NCBI GenBank assembly: GCA_964638715.1
Contig: CAZWZF010000022.1
Location: 1-64,000 of the forward strand
DNA: 64,000 bases
Reading direction: 5' to 3'
From: JBAXQQ01 sp037131695
GTDB lineage: Bacteria > Armatimonadota > Hebobacteria > CAIYQO01
Of the stretch, positions 53,552 to 62,901 are shown piece by piece. Both the position numbers and the translations under genes were made by a program. Positions within the stretch are counted from its first letter, which is position 1; each line of letters opens with the position of its first letter. The notes under the pieces were generated by a model. The model did no database searches and was not told where the DNA came from. It worked only from the letters and a program-made list of their open reading frames with translations.

Positions 53552-56057
53552 TTAATTATTTGCTATAGCTGTTTTTACATTTATTTGAGTTGACTGAATA
53601 GATGATGTTAAATCAAGAATCCGACTTGACCAATCTTTTTGATTAGACGGGTCTTTAATAAAAGAAGGCGTATTAAAATCGGTTTCTAAACTTCTTAAAT
53701 CATCAGTGTGTGTATCAACCTGTCCAGTATATGAATTTTTAACAACATCTGTAGAATTATTTACTGTTGTTCTTAAATTACTAAGTAAATTCCGAGTATA
53801 TGTTAACACCTGCTGTTCAATTTCATATACGTCTCTTTTCAACTGATTTACACGATCTGAAGCCTGGCTGATACGAGTTTTAATAGTTGAAAGGTTTGGT
53901 TTTGCATTCATTAAATCTAACTGAATTTGATTTATTTGAGTTCTATTTGTATTAATACCACTCAGGATATTAGATATTTTAGGAAATAGACCAGGAGAGA
54001 AATTACGAATAGCATCTTCAATCCCTTGCATATCAGTATTGATAGTTTGCACACTTGCACTTAACGTATCAGTTTCAGATGTTGCTGTAGTTGTTCCGTC
54101 TGCATTAGTGGTTGTAGTATCGCTGATATTGTAAGTACTCTTATAAGTATCAACTTTAGTCTGCAGATTATTCAAGCTTGTCATCAAATTGTTGTAGTTA
54201 TTCTGGTTATTAAGATAACCAGGATTGTTAACCTGGCTGCGCAGAGTATTAACATTACTCATAATGCTGTTCAATTCATTTTTCTGCGCCGTTGTAACAT
54301 TACCAGTTGATTTAGCTTTAGCAGCGTTATACTGAGCTTCTAATTGAGCGAATTGAGACTTTGGATCACCACTGGTATTTCCGTATTGCTGCTGGTTACC
54401 ATATTGTTGGTTACCATATTGTTGGTTACCATATTGTTGGTTACCATATTGTTGGTTACCATACTGTTGATTTCCATATTGTTGATTACCATACTGCTGA
54501 TTTCCATACTGCTGATTTCCATACTGCTGATTTCCATACTGCTGATTTCCATACTGCTNNNNNNNNNNNNNNNNNNNNNNNNNNNNNNNNNNNNNNNNNN
54601 NNNNNNNNNNNNNNNNNNNNNNNNNNNNNNNNNNNNNNNNNNNNNNNNNNNNNNNNNNGATTTCCATATTGCTGGTTACCATACTGCTGGTTACCATACT
54701 GCTGCTGTGTTCCATACTGATTATATGGTTGTTGAACACCATACTGCTGTTGGGTACCATATTGATTATATGGTTGTTGAACACCATACTGTTGCTGAGT
54801 TCCAAACTGGTTATACGGTTGTTGAACACCATACTGTTGCTGATTACCGAACTGGTTTTGCTGCTGATTCAATAATGGATTGCCAGTAGTCTGGTTTGTT
54901 CCACTATTAACCTGAATTCCCAATGATGCTAAAGTGGTAGTTGCTGTTTGTAATGCAGTGGTTGCAGCACTACTGCCGCCACCTTTGCCACCTTTTTTGC
55001 CACCTGTACCAGTTCCAGAACCACTTGATATTGCTGCTTGAGCAGTTGCTATATTAGCTTTAACGCTATTTAATTGAGTAAGATATCGAGGATTATTTGC
55101 AAATTGTGTCATTGCCTGCTGGTATGCTGCCTGAACTTGCTGTAATTGTGCGTTAACATCAGTAGCACCGGCTCCAGCACCAGTCTTAGCAGTTGGCGAC
55201 TTTAATGAATCATCCATCGCACGAATATCATCAATATCTACCTGAAACTCCATTACACGATCCTGCATTGCATTGATAGCCTTAGTATCTGATAATCTCC
55301 ATCTGTCATTTATATCAGAAGCTAATTTATCATGTTTAACACGAAGATCGCGTATTGCGGCTGTTATGCTGGCATCTTTCAGGACAGTCATATTAAATGC
55401 CTGGGTATACAATTGTTGATAATCATAATCAACAGCCTGGTAAATAGTCATCAAGCGCTTAATATCTTCTTGAGAATCTTTCAACTTAGTACTGGCAAAA
55501 TTACCCGAAGTTCCAGATGATCCAGATGAACTGCTGCTGGTTGATGAAGCCGCATTATCACTATTTGACCACCAGTCGTTATTTGATGAAGCATGTGAAT
55601 TATTAATGTTCGCCGTTCTAACACCTAATGATTTTGATAATGATGCAAGGTTCATCTTGGTTACAGGAATAACACGAACAAAATATTCTGATGATGACGG
55701 CTTAGTTACTGATGAACCATCCTCAACCTTTTTTTCTGGTTCAGGAACAAAACCAGTGTCCGGTGCATCCAAAGGATTACCACCTAACGGATCCATAGCA
55801 GGTGTTGCTGTATCAAATGTAGGATCAACCATCGTATTTGGATCACCAATAGGCTGTTCACCATTCATCACATCATTTACAGCTAAAGGCTCTACAGGCT
55901 GTGTTTTTTGGTTGCTTATTGCTCCAAGTTGTCTTGGCGGTTGATTTAATGGTACTAAAAAAGACGGAAGATTCGGGAAATCTACCGCAAATGAAAGAAC
56001 ACTGGTAACAAAAACTATTGATGAAACAATAACTATCTTTGTAAAACTACGAATCAT
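53552..56057 (-). CDS. Secreted protein with QYGNQ-repeat prion-like core (interrupted by a scaffold gap)
   Basis: One gene, broken in the assembly by 100 N. The N-terminus has a signal peptide (MIRSFTKIVIVSSIVFVTSVLSFA). A Pro-rich spacer, a conserved SSEYFVRVIPVTKMNLASLS block and two helical segments (DYDYQQLY, the DINDRWRLS helix) follow, then a GGKKGGKGG hinge. The core runs QQPYNQ/QQYGV units into tandem QYGNQ encoded by a 15-base repeat. The C-terminal ~260 residues are coiled-coil-like (LNSIMSNVNTLRSQ). It is paralogous to the protein at 56348. The ends of the frame differ only because the N-run is 100 long; a multiple of 3 restores one frame. Composition suggests a surface, adhesive or amyloid-like role. 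No homologue is recognised. Confidence 0.8.
54371..54860. repeat. 15-bp tandem repeat array encoding QYGNQ, with gap
   Basis: The unit (TACTGCTGATTTCCA on the plus strand, with synonymous TATTGTTGGTTACCA variants) repeats up to the scaffold gap and resumes after it in phase. Longer degenerate units (QQPYNQFGTQQQYGV) flank it on the right. Confidence 0.9.
54559..54658. other. Scaffold gap (exactly 100 N)
   Basis: A placeholder gap within the repeat array. Joining the flanks directly would continue the 15-base unit without a phase change, so the missing DNA is probably a multiple of 15 bases. Confidence 0.97.
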
Positions 56058-56108
56058 TTTATTAACCCCTTTGCTTCAACTATAAACTATTACATTTACG
56101 GTATATCT

Positions 56109-56140
56109 ATTATATAACAAAACAGTATGTAAAGTTTCAT
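56109..56140 (-). promoter_or_regulatory. Promoter shared with paralogue, copy 1
   Basis: On the minus strand ATGAAACTTTAC (56129-56140) and TATAAT (56109-56114); GAAACTT is 17 bases from the -10 box. The same 12-mer precedes the paralogue gene. Confidence 0.55.
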
Positions 56141-56280
56141 CATTGTTAGAATGATTGCATGTATATACTAACATTTTTTTTAACAAATTAATATTATTTA
56201 CAAAATTTAAAATATATATTTGAGATATTAATGACTTTTTCAAACTTTTTTCAGATTTCCCATCATAATTATCGTAAAAA

Positions 56281-56314
56281 ACGCCTTCCCTTTATATAAA
56301 TAAAAGAAAGGCGT
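56281..56314 (-). terminator. Terminator of the N/G/Y-rich protein gene
   Basis: ACGCCTT and AAGGCGT form the base of a hairpin with an AT-rich inner stem; on the minus strand it is followed by TTTTTT. Confidence 0.75.
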
Positions 56315-56347
56315 CATATTATTTTTCTACATAATAACAAATAAATT

Positions 56348-58786
56348 TTATTTGTTATTTATAGCAGTTTTAACATTTGTACGTGTTGATTCAACTGATG
56401 ATGACAAGTCAAGAATACGTGATGCCCAATCCTTTTGATTAGTTGGCTCACTTATATATGATGGTGTATTGAAATCTGTTTCAATCGCTCTGAAATCATC
56501 AGTGTGGGTATCAACTTGACCTGAGTATTGATTTCTCACAGCATCAGATGCGTTATTCACTAAAGCTCTTAGTGTTGCTATTTGATTGCGTGTATTATTC
56601 AATACTTGCTGTTCAATCCCATAAACATCGCGTTTTAATTGACTAACTCGATCTTTTAATTGATTTGTCCGTGTCTGGATAGTTGAAACATTCGGTTTTG
56701 CATTCATCAAGTCTAACTGAATCTGATTAATATTAGTTCTTGTAGTATTCAATCCAGATATGATACCAGATATTTTAGGATATTGATTCGTATTGAAATT
56801 ACGGATTGCATCTTCAATACCTTGCATATCAGTATTAATTGTCTGAACATCAGTGCTTAAGGTATCTAATGCAGTAGGTGTAGTGGACGTTGTACCATCA
56901 GCATTTGTAGTTTTTGTATCACTTATGTTATATGTACTTTTATAAGTGTCAATTTTTGTCTGCAGATTATTTAAACTTGTCATTAGATTGTTATAGTTGT
57001 TCTGATTATTCAGATAATTCGGGTTATTTACCTGGCTGCGCAAAGTATTTACATTGGACATAATGCTGGTTAATTCATTTCTTTGTGCTGTCGGTATAGT
57101 TCCGGTTGATTTAGCTTTAAGAGCATTATATGCTGCTTCCAACTGCGCAAACTGCGATTTTGGGTCGCCAGTATTGCCATACCCGTTGTTGCCATACCCG
57201 TTGTTGCCATACCCGTTGTTATAGCCATTGTTACCATAGCCATTGTTATAACCGTTGTTGTAACCGTTGTTGCCATACCCATTATTATAACCATTGTTTC
57301 CATAACCATTATTATACCCGTTATTGTTGTAGCCGTTGTTATAACCATTGTTATAACCGTTGTTGTTATAACCGTTGTTGTTATAACCATAACCATTATT
57401 ATATTGACCATTATTTCCATAAATACCATTATTTATGCCAGTATTATAACCATATTGGCCAGTATTATAGATACCATTGTTATAGCCATACTGACCATTA
57501 TTTAAGCCGGTATTATAACCATATTGACCATTATTTCCGTAAATACCGTTGTTATAACCATATTGACCGTTATTTATTCCATTATTTCCATACAACCCGG
57601 GGTTAATCACTGGATTTACACCATTTAATAATGGATTCCCTATTATCTGGTTTGTTCCCCCATTAATCTGAATACCTAATGATGCCAAAGTGGTAGTCGC
57701 TGCCTGAATAGCTCTTGTAGCAGCATTATTATTACCACCTTTACCACCCTTTTTACCAGTTGTACCAGTACCACCACTTGTTATAGCATTTTGTGCAGTT
57801 GCAATGTCAGCTTTCACGCTATTTAACTGGGTTAAATAGCGGGGATTATTTGCAAACTGTGTCATTGCCTGCTGGTATGCAGTCTGAACTTGCTGCAATT
57901 GAGAATTAATATCTGTGGCACCACCTGTACCAAGACCATTTTGAGCAGTTGGTGACTTTAATGAATCATCCATCGCACGAATATCATCAATATCCGTCTG
58001 GAATGCCATTACCCGATCCTGCATAGCATTGATAGCCTTCGTGTCTGATAATCTCCATCTATCATTAATATCTGAAGCTAATTTATCATGTTTAACGCGA
58101 AGATCGCGTATCGCGGCAGTAATACTGGCGTCTTTCAGTACAGTCATATTAAATGCCTGTTTATATAACTGCTGATAATCATAATCTACTGCCTGATAAA
58201 TGGTCATCAATCTCTTAATGTCTTCTTGAGAATCTTTCAGTTTAGTGTTAGCAAAATTACCAGCAGTTCCACCAGATGTTCCTGAAGTATCAGTTGTCGT
58301 AGGTGCATTTGCACTATCAGACCACCAATCATTAGATGTTGTTGCTTTAGAATTATTTACATTGGCGGTTTTAACACCCAATGATCTTGATAACGTGGCG
58401 AGATTCATCTTAGTAACAGGTATTACCCGAACGAAATATTCAGAGGATGCTGGTTTAGTTACTGATGTTGAACCTTCATCTGTCTTCTTTTCCGGTTCTG
58501 GCACGAATCCGGTTTCTGTATCATTTACCGGATTGCCGCCAATCGGGTCTATTGTCGGAGTACCTGTTTCAGGAGCAGGATCAACCATAATAACATTATC
58601 TTCAACCGGTTGGTCAACCGCTATAACGTCATTTACAGGTTGTGCAATTTGTTTCCCCGTTTGTCTTGGGGGCTGATTTAATGGTGTTAACATTGACGGT
58701 GTTGAAAAATCTGCCGCTGATGCAAACATACTGGCAATAAGGATAATTGCCGATACAATAACCATATTAAAAAACTTACAAATCAT
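56348..58786 (-). CDS. Secreted protein with N/G/Y-rich prion-like core
   Basis: An 812-residue protein. A signal peptide (MICKFFNMVIVSAIILIASMFASA), Pro-rich spacer, SSEYFVRVIPVTKMNLATLS block and helical region match the neighbour at 53552 nearly residue for residue. The core (about residues 390-560) is instead built of NNGYGNNGYNNGYNNG and YGYNNGIYGNNG units. The GDPKSQFAQLEA...coiled-coil C-terminus is again shared. So two paralogues keep their flanking domains and exchange the low-complexity core. It has a good ribosome site (a run of five G) and its own terminator. The same promoter element lies upstream of both. Likely an extracellular or envelope structural protein; no known family is recognised. 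Confidence 0.85.
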   Translation of the reverse strand: MICKFFNMVIVSAIILIASMFASAADFSTPSMLTPLNQPPRQTGKQIAQPVNDVIAVDQPVEDNVIMVDPAPETGTPTIDPIGGNPVNDTETGFVPEPEKKTDEGSTSVTKPASSEYFVRVIPVTKMNLATLSRSLGVKTANVNNSKATTSNDWWSDSANAPTTTDTSGTSGGTAGNFANTKLKDSQEDIKRLMTIYQAVDYDYQQLYKQAFNMTVLKDASITAAIRDLRVKHDKLASDINDRWRLSDTKAINAMQDRVMAFQTDIDDIRAMDDSLKSPTAQNGLGTGGATDINSQLQQVQTAYQQAMTQFANNPRYLTQLNSVKADIATAQNAITSGGTGTTGKKGGKGGNNNAATRAIQAATTTLASLGIQINGGTNQIIGNPLLNGVNPVINPGLYGNNGINNGQYGYNNGIYGNNGQYGYNTGLNNGQYGYNNGIYNTGQYGYNTGINNGIYGNNGQYNNGYGYNNNGYNNNGYNNGYNNGYNNNGYNNGYGNNGYNNGYGNNGYNNGYNNGYGNNGYNNGYGNNGYGNNGYGNTGDPKSQFAQLEAAYNALKAKSTGTIPTAQRNELTSIMSNVNTLRSQVNNPNYLNNQNNYNNLMTSLNNLQTKIDTYKSTYNISDTKTTNADGTTSTTPTALDTLSTDVQTINTDMQGIEDAIRNFNTNQYPKISGIISGLNTTRTNINQIQLDLMNAKPNVSTIQTRTNQLKDRVSQLKRDVYGIEQQVLNNTRNQIATLRALVNNASDAVRNQYSGQVDTHTDDFRAIETDFNTPSYISEPTNQKDWASRILDLSSSVESTRTNVKTAINNK

Positions 58787-58826
58787 AATAAACCCCCTTG
58801 ATATGAATGATGACTTGTTATATTTA

Positions 58827-58857
58827 TTTATACTCCATACTTTTCGTAAAGTTTCAT
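58827..58857 (-). promoter_or_regulatory. Promoter shared with paralogue, copy 2
   Basis: On the minus strand ATGAAACTTTAC (58846-58857) with TATAAA (58827-58832) 16 bases from GAAACTT. The 12-mer is identical to the one at 56129-56140. Confidence 0.55.
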
Positions 58858-59017
58858 AAACTTACGTATGATTACGTTTCTATTTTAGCATTTATTTCAT
58901 AATTTTTGAATATACATTTCATATTTTTACGTTTTTTTCTATTTATATTCTATGTAAAACATATTGTTATAGTAGCAGAGTGAAAAGAGTTGCCTACATG
59001 CAGATTTTACAGCTTTA

Positions 59018-59066
59018 TTACAAAAGCATCCCTGATGTAAAAAATACTCCAGGGATGCTTTTGTAA
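59018..59066 (-). terminator. Terminator of leuS
   Basis: A perfect 17-base stem (59018-59034 with 59050-59066) around a 15-base loop. It lies 12 bases after the leuS stop. The stem itself ends in A- or T-rich bases. Confidence 0.85.
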
Positions 59067-59077
59067 TATAAATTGGA

Positions 59078-61603
59078 CTACTTAACAACAATATTAACTA
59101 ATTTTCCGGGTACAACAATGATTTTAACAATGCTGACGCCTTCAATATATTTCTTCACACTGTCATCATTCAAAGCCAGTTCCTGCATAGTATCTTTATC
59201 TATTCCAACAGGAACAACTAACTTACTTCTCAATTTTCCATTTACTTGAATCGGAATCTCCAATGATTCATTTGCGGCAACTTTTACATCACCAGTTGGC
59301 CATGGCAGGTATGGCATATCACCGTCTATTCCCAATATATCGAAAATTTCACAGACAATGTGCGGGGCAAATGGCGATAACATCCGCAGCAACATCTCAA
59401 TCGCTTCGCTCCATGGCACATTTACATCTGCGTATATATCATTCGAATCAGGAGAGAATGACGAAATCTCATTCAATAATTCCATCATTGCCGCTATTAC
59501 TGTGTTGAATTGCATTCTTTCAATATCATGAGTAACTTTGATAATGGTTTGATGTGTCTTGCGTCGCAGTGCCCGTTCCAGCGGACCCATTTCCAATACT
59601 TCAATGCTATCGCGCCATTCCAAGCGGTATACCGCTTTATTCAGCGCGACCATTCGCCAAATACGATTCAGGAAGCGCGCTATTCCTTCTATTCCAGGCG
59701 GTACTGTATATGGTTTTCCAGTTGCCGGGTCAATCCCCCACTCTGCTCTTTCACCAGCCGGTGCCATAAACATGATAAATATGCGCGCGGCATCCGCGCC
59801 ATAATCATTTACAACATCATTGGGTGGAACAGCGCCACTGCGTTTTGACATTTTTTTGCCGCCGGCAGTAACTATCCCCTGGTTAAACAGTCGCGTGAAC
59901 GGTTCATCAAAATCAACCAGGCCCATATCATGCAATGCCATGGTGAAAAATCGTGCGTAAATCAAGTGCATGGTGGCATGTTCGCGTCCACCGACATACA
60001 TATCAACCGGCATCCAATATTTAATATCTTCCGGGTTGAATGGCTTATCTTCTACCTGTGGCGAACAATAACGCAGGAAGTACCAGGAAGAATCCATGAA
60101 AGTATCCATCGTGTCGGCGTCGCGGCGCGCATGACCGCCACAATTTGGACAGGTTGTATTCATAAATGATTCGCTGGTGGTTAAAGGCGACTGACCGGAA
60201 CCGGTAAACTCAATATCATCAGGCAATAATACCGGCAGTTGTTCATCAGGAACCGGTACAATTCCGCACTTTTCGCAATACAACATTGGTATAGGTGTGC
60301 CCCAATAGCGCTGACGGCTGATGCACCAGTCGCGAAGACGGTAATTGATAGTCCGATTGCCGATTTCCGTTTCTTCCATTTTATCAGCAATTTTTTCCCA
60401 TCCATCATCTGACGGCATACCATCAAACTCTGCTGAATTTACCATGTTTCCTTCAGCAACAAATGCAGCAGTCATTTTAAATGCATCTAAATCAGTGCCT
60501 TCCGGCGCGATGACGATAGTTACCGGAATATCATATTTGCGGGCAAATTCAAAGTCGCGCTGGTCATGTGCCGGTACCGCCATAATTGCTCCAGTGCCAT
60601 AATCCATCATCACATAATTAGCAATGTAAATCGGCACTAATTCGCCATTCATCGGGTTAACGGCATGTGCGCCGGTAAATGCACCTTTCTTTTCCAAATC
60701 AGTAGCAGCACGGTCAATTTCACTTAATTTGGCTACTTCTGAACGCAATTTCTGTACTTCGCTTATTTGTTCAGATGTTGTTATTTCATCAACCAATGGA
60801 TGTTCTGGAGCCAGCACCATGAAGGTTACGCCGTAGACAGTATCCGGTCGCGTTGTAAATACCCGAAATGCTTTATCATGGCCGTTTATCTTCCATGCAA
60901 ACTCAACACCCTGGCTTTTTCCTATCCAATTCTTCTGCATCGCTACTATGTCATCCGGCCAGCTTATATTATCATGACCCGCCAGCAATCTTTCCGCGTA
61001 TTCAGTAATACGGAAATACCACTGTTCCATCATTCTTTTAACTACCGGATGCTCGCAGCGCTCGCAAATGCCGTCTACAACCTGTTCGTTAGCCAATGCC
61101 GTCTGACAATCTGGACACCAGTTAACTGCAGACCGTTTTTTATAAGCCAGGCCTTTTTTAAACAATTGAATAAAAAACCACTGGTTCCATTTGAAATAAT
61201 CCGGCTGGCAGGTTACCACACTTCGCTGCCAGTCATATCCATATCCCATGGCGCGAAACTGTTTTTGCATATTGGCGATATTCATCATCGTCCAATCACG
61301 CGGATGCACTTTACGTTTGATAGCGGCGTTTTCTGCCGGCAATCCAAAGGCATCAAAACCGGTTGGGTGCATTACATTATAACCGCAATGACGTTTGTAG
61401 CGTGCCACTACATCACCGATAGTATAATTGCGGATGTGTCCCCAATGCAGGTCGCCTGATGGATATGCGAACATATCCATAAAGTAATATTTCGGCTTAT
61501 CTTCATTCATTTCCGCGTGATATAGATTGGTTTCGTCCCAAATTTGCTGCCACTTTTTCTCTATCTCCTGCGGGAAATACCTGTCATTCATTTCTCGGCT
61601 CAT
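59078..61603 (-). CDS. leuS: Leucyl-tRNA synthetase
   Basis: About 841 residues, the usual bacterial LeuRS size. The HIGH-type motif is HWGHIRN, and the KMSKS motif is KKMSKR. The editing domain (FTTRPDTVYGVTFMVLAPEHPLV, about residues 235-260) and the zinc-type segments (CPDCQTALANEQ..ICERC) are present. It charges tRNA-Leu and edits mischarged products. The ATG at 61603 is preferred, with GAGGTGG about 5-6 bases upstream; a GTG at 61612 overlaps that site. A strong hairpin terminator follows the gene. Confidence 0.97.
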   Translation of the reverse strand: MSREMNDRYFPQEIEKKWQQIWDETNLYHAEMNEDKPKYYFMDMFAYPSGDLHWGHIRNYTIGDVVARYKRHCGYNVMHPTGFDAFGLPAENAAIKRKVHPRDWTMMNIANMQKQFRAMGYGYDWQRSVVTCQPDYFKWNQWFFIQLFKKGLAYKKRSAVNWCPDCQTALANEQVVDGICERCEHPVVKRMMEQWYFRITEYAERLLAGHDNISWPDDIVAMQKNWIGKSQGVEFAWKINGHDKAFRVFTTRPDTVYGVTFMVLAPEHPLVDEITTSEQISEVQKLRSEVAKLSEIDRAATDLEKKGAFTGAHAVNPMNGELVPIYIANYVMMDYGTGAIMAVPAHDQRDFEFARKYDIPVTIVIAPEGTDLDAFKMTAAFVAEGNMVNSAEFDGMPSDDGWEKIADKMEETEIGNRTINYRLRDWCISRQRYWGTPIPMLYCEKCGIVPVPDEQLPVLLPDDIEFTGSGQSPLTTSESFMNTTCPNCGGHARRDADTMDTFMDSSWYFLRYCSPQVEDKPFNPEDIKYWMPVDMYVGGREHATMHLIYARFFTMALHDMGLVDFDEPFTRLFNQGIVTAGGKKMSKRSGAVPPNDVVNDYGADAARIFIMFMAPAGERAEWGIDPATGKPYTVPPGIEGIARFLNRIWRMVALNKAVYRLEWRDSIEVLEMGPLERALRRKTHQTIIKVTHDIERMQFNTVIAAMMELLNEISSFSPDSNDIYADVNVPWSEAIEMLLRMLSPFAPHIVCEIFDILGIDGDMPYLPWPTGDVKVAANESLEIPIQVNGKLRSKLVVPVGIDKDTMQELALNDDSVKKYIEGVSIVKIIVVPGKLVNIVVK

Positions 61604-61732
61604 ATCCGCCACCTCGTCTATTATGAATTATGAAAGGACGGGGATTAATTCCCGTCCTTTTCGTATAGAAAGTATAAGTTTTACAACTATGTTATGTCAA
61701 ATATTTTTCAGCTATTTATTGTAATAGCAATA

Positions 61733-62194
61733 TTAAAAATTCCATGTTGGACCGAAATAAGGAGCGCAAAGCAATGCGGTAACACCAGCAACTTTCAAGC
61801 AGTCAGGAATCGGTATATCATTGCGCCAATTAATTAAAAATGCCCACCCCAAAATAAACGGCAATGCCATCACTGCTGTAAATACATAAGTATGCCCATG
61901 TAATAAGTGATATGCCAAAGCATTAATAACCATTCCGCCCAGCCAGGTGAATAATACCCATCTCACCATTTCAATATCTAATGAAACGTAATGTTTTAAA
62001 TACGATAACGTAGTGCCGATAGATGCTGTATATATTAATAAATATACTGACGACCAGATTAAAGTGCTAACCATTCCGCCCAGGATTGATACAGATCCAT
62101 GATATTCCTTCACATCCTGATCAATCCACGGTTCTGTAAACCCGAAATGTGCCAATAACAATATTAAGATAATGAAAAACAATATTTTTTTCAT
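61733..62194 (-). CDS. Small membrane protein of unknown function
   Basis: A 153-residue protein. A signal-peptide-like segment (MKKILFFIILILLLAHFGFTEP) is followed by four hydrophobic segments (about 35-60, 72-92, 100-120, 132-150). H residues are clustered in YHLLHGHTY. No family is recognised. The start is supported by a promoter whose -10 box ends 6 bases before the ATG, which suggests a leaderless mRNA; no ribosome site is visible. It lies on the same strand as the DUF1361-like gene but has its own promoter. Confidence 0.7.
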   Translation of the reverse strand: MKKILFFIILILLLAHFGFTEPWIDQDVKEYHGSVSILGGMVSTLIWSSVYLLIYTASIGTTLSYLKHYVSLDIEMVRWVLFTWLGGMVINALAYHLLHGHTYVFTAVMALPFILGWAFLINWRNDIPIPDCLKVAGVTALLCAPYFGPTWNF

Positions 62195-62200
62195 AGCGCA

Positions 62201-62229
62201 ATTATAATACTTTTCACAACAGTATTCAA
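62201..62229 (-). promoter_or_regulatory. Promoter for a leaderless transcript
   Basis: On the minus strand TTGAAT (62224-62229) and TATAAT (62201-62206) have a 17-base spacer. The ATG begins 7 bases after the -10 box, where transcription should start. Confidence 0.65.
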
Positions 62230-62235
62230 AATTTA

Positions 62236-62901
62236 TTAATTATTCCTATCAGAATTCAACTCTTTACTCTTTACCCTTTCTTTAAATCCATCTATCCAAA
62301 TATCAAAAAATAGATAGACAAGCCACAGGAATAATGCCAATCCAATGACAAGACCTATTAAATGCGATCTTTGGAATACTCTTAGAATTTCGTTAATAAT
62401 TACCGAAGGGCGGTGCATGATATCCCATGAATTAAAGCGTGGTATCAACCCCAGGTATACTCCAAGAGCGTTAATGAAAAAGAATGGAATTGCCACCCAA
62501 ACAGCCTTTATTTTCATCTGCTTTACTATCCGCCAAATAGGACGGGTAGATAGGACAAACAGCAGCATACCAATGCCGCTGTAGGCTATATAAAACAACA
62601 TCCTTATCCCAAACCATACCAATACATCGCGATTTGAATCGTAATTTTGGACAGTTCTGTGCGGTGAATGAACTATTGACCCCAGCAAATGCCGCCATTC
62701 AGTAATTAAATAACATGTGTTAGGTAAAAAAGCCAGCCAAATTAAAAAAACAATCGGAAGAAATGAATATTTCAGGTATGTATAGATTTTTTTTTCTTTT
62801 GAAGCATCATAAGAATACAAAAAAGAAAATATATAGGCTGCTCCTAATGGAATAGCCGCTAAAAATATATTCCAGCCAACCCAGGTTATTAACGCTGACA
62901 T
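62236..62901 (-). CDS. DUF1361-like membrane protein
   Basis: A 221-residue integral membrane protein with six hydrophobic segments. The signature WLAFLPNTCYLITEWRHL matches the DUF1361 block (W-x-x-F-x-P-N-x-x-Y-x-x-T-D/E). A later PRFNSWDIMHRP also fits. The function is unknown. It overlaps the end of the dehydratase activator gene by 13 bases, so the two are coupled. The last residues fall within a purine-rich stretch (VKSKELNS) and may be a degenerate repeat. Confidence 0.8.
   Translation of the reverse strand: MSALITWVGWNIFLAAIPLGAAYIFSFLYSYDASKEKKIYTYLKYSFLPIVFLIWLAFLPNTCYLITEWRHLLGSIVHSPHRTVQNYDSNRDVLVWFGIRMLFYIAYSGIGMLLFVLSTRPIWRIVKQMKIKAVWVAIPFFFINALGVYLGLIPRFNSWDIMHRPSVIINEILRVFQRSHLIGLVIGLALFLWLVYLFFDIWIDGFKERVKSKELNSDRNN

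Noticed and set aside
54371..54860. CRISPR array
   Set aside because: The repeats are contiguous 15-base units with no unique spacers, and they encode QYGNQ in an open frame.
54340..54889. Separate Met/Ser/Asn-rich or Ile/Leu-rich proteins in other frames of the repeat array
   Set aside because: They are out-of-frame translations of the 15-base repeat, and several run through the N gap. Only the QYGNQ frame joins to the signal peptide and the coiled-coil C-terminus.
53552..56057. Two separate genes or a genuine frameshift at the gap
   Set aside because: The frame difference comes from the 100-N placeholder; any gap that is a multiple of 3 restores one frame matching the intact paralogue.
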